From DATNFP01 sp035606335 (lineage in GTDB: Bacteria > Bacteroidota > Bacteroidia > Chitinophagales > Chitinophagaceae), in the NCBI GenBank assembly GCA_035606335.1, contig DATNFP010000139.1:1-6102 (forward strand): a DNA stretch of 6,102 nt, read 5' to 3'. A model generated the notes under the pieces. The model saw only the letters and a program-made list of their open reading frames with translations. It was not told where the DNA came from and searched no databases. This document shows positions 5,880 through 6,102 of the stretch, one piece after another. Positions within the stretch are counted from its first letter, which is position 1. Every line of letters starts with the position of its first letter. The translations under genes and the position numbers were made by a program.

Positions 5880-6102
5880 ATTATCTAAAAAGTAATCGTA
5901 TTTGTCAGACAATCATTATACAATTATTTGAAATTGTTATATAGTCACAGCTTGCTCCATCACTCAATCATCAAAGGGTGGATTGCTAACAAGTTATCGA
6001 ACTGAGAAATATGGATACCAATGTTTTTGTAGTTATAATAGCTGAGTTCGTATTAGTGTATTGATATTTGTTGGCGGCATGATTTTGCCACCTTATTTCA
6101 AA
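5880..6102. other. no gene recognised at the window edge
   Basis: All six frames are broken by stops and no histidine-box motif of the missing desaturase N-terminus (HRxxxH or HRMHH) is visible on the minus strand. A plus-strand run from the ATG at 6011 reads MDTNVFVVIIAEFVLVY, hydrophobic and helix-like, but stops after 17 codons. The stretch may be further decayed desaturase DNA or a recombination junction; nothing here can be assigned. Confidence 0.4.

Noticed and set aside
6011..6064. Plus-strand start of a small membrane peptide (MDTNVFVVIIAEFVLVY).
   Set aside because: It stops after 17 codons; continuing would require a frameshift, and the window ends within 40 nt.
1..6102. CRISPR arrays, tRNA or rRNA genes, insertion sequences, phage or defence genes.
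   Set aside because: No regular repeats, tRNA-like cloverleaf, transposase or phage motifs were seen on either strand.

Overview
The window looks like chromosomal DNA of a Bacteroidota species, most likely from the Chitinophagaceae/Sphingobacteriia side. It is AT-rich, Shine-Dalgarno sequences are weak or absent before most starts, and there is a Bacteroidota-type -7 box (TAnnTTTG) ahead of the first gene. Protein family membership points the same way: a three-gene mlaE-mlaF-mlaD operon, a short CxxC domain fused to an AraC helix-turn-helix, and a small cupin ending in IKSGYE. These taxonomic and family calls come from memory of the families, not from a database search.

Layout. Positions 1-526 hold a plus-strand DUF1003 membrane protein. 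It converges on a minus-strand operon (540-2847) for an MCE/Mla-type lipid transporter: permease MlaE, ATPase MlaF and substrate-binding MlaD, with 5-nt and 2-nt gaps. A hairpin overlapping both facing stop codons (525-554) can serve as a two-way terminator. Just upstream of mlaE a strong minus-strand terminator (2869-2901) closes a small gene for a secreted Lys/His-rich peptide (2940-3143), leaving very little room for an mlaE promoter.

Positions 3236-4440 hold three more minus-strand genes. One is a MazG-like nucleotide pyrophosphohydrolase homologue that has lost nearly all its metal-binding acidic residues. The second is a 55-residue acidic protein of unknown function. The third is a small cupin without the usual histidine ligands. 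Upstream of the cupin, 4546-5106 encodes a regulator with an N-terminal HMA-like CxxC segment and a C-terminal AraC-type DNA-binding domain, probably starting at TTG.

The last kilobase (5107-6102) has no intact gene. It carries the decayed 3' half of a fatty acid (acyl-CoA) desaturase on the minus strand (about 5524-5879). The third histidine box (HNNHH) and flanking motifs are clear, but the reading frame is broken by a TGA and a one-base frameshift, and the 5' part with the first two histidine boxes was not found. A nearby 68-codon open frame (5227-5433) may be another relic.

Functionally, the supported unit is the Mla-type transporter. The other genes are independent, small or regulatory. 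I did not find convincing evidence of a new multi-gene system. The most unusual items are the apparently inactive MazG-like protein and the desaturase relic.
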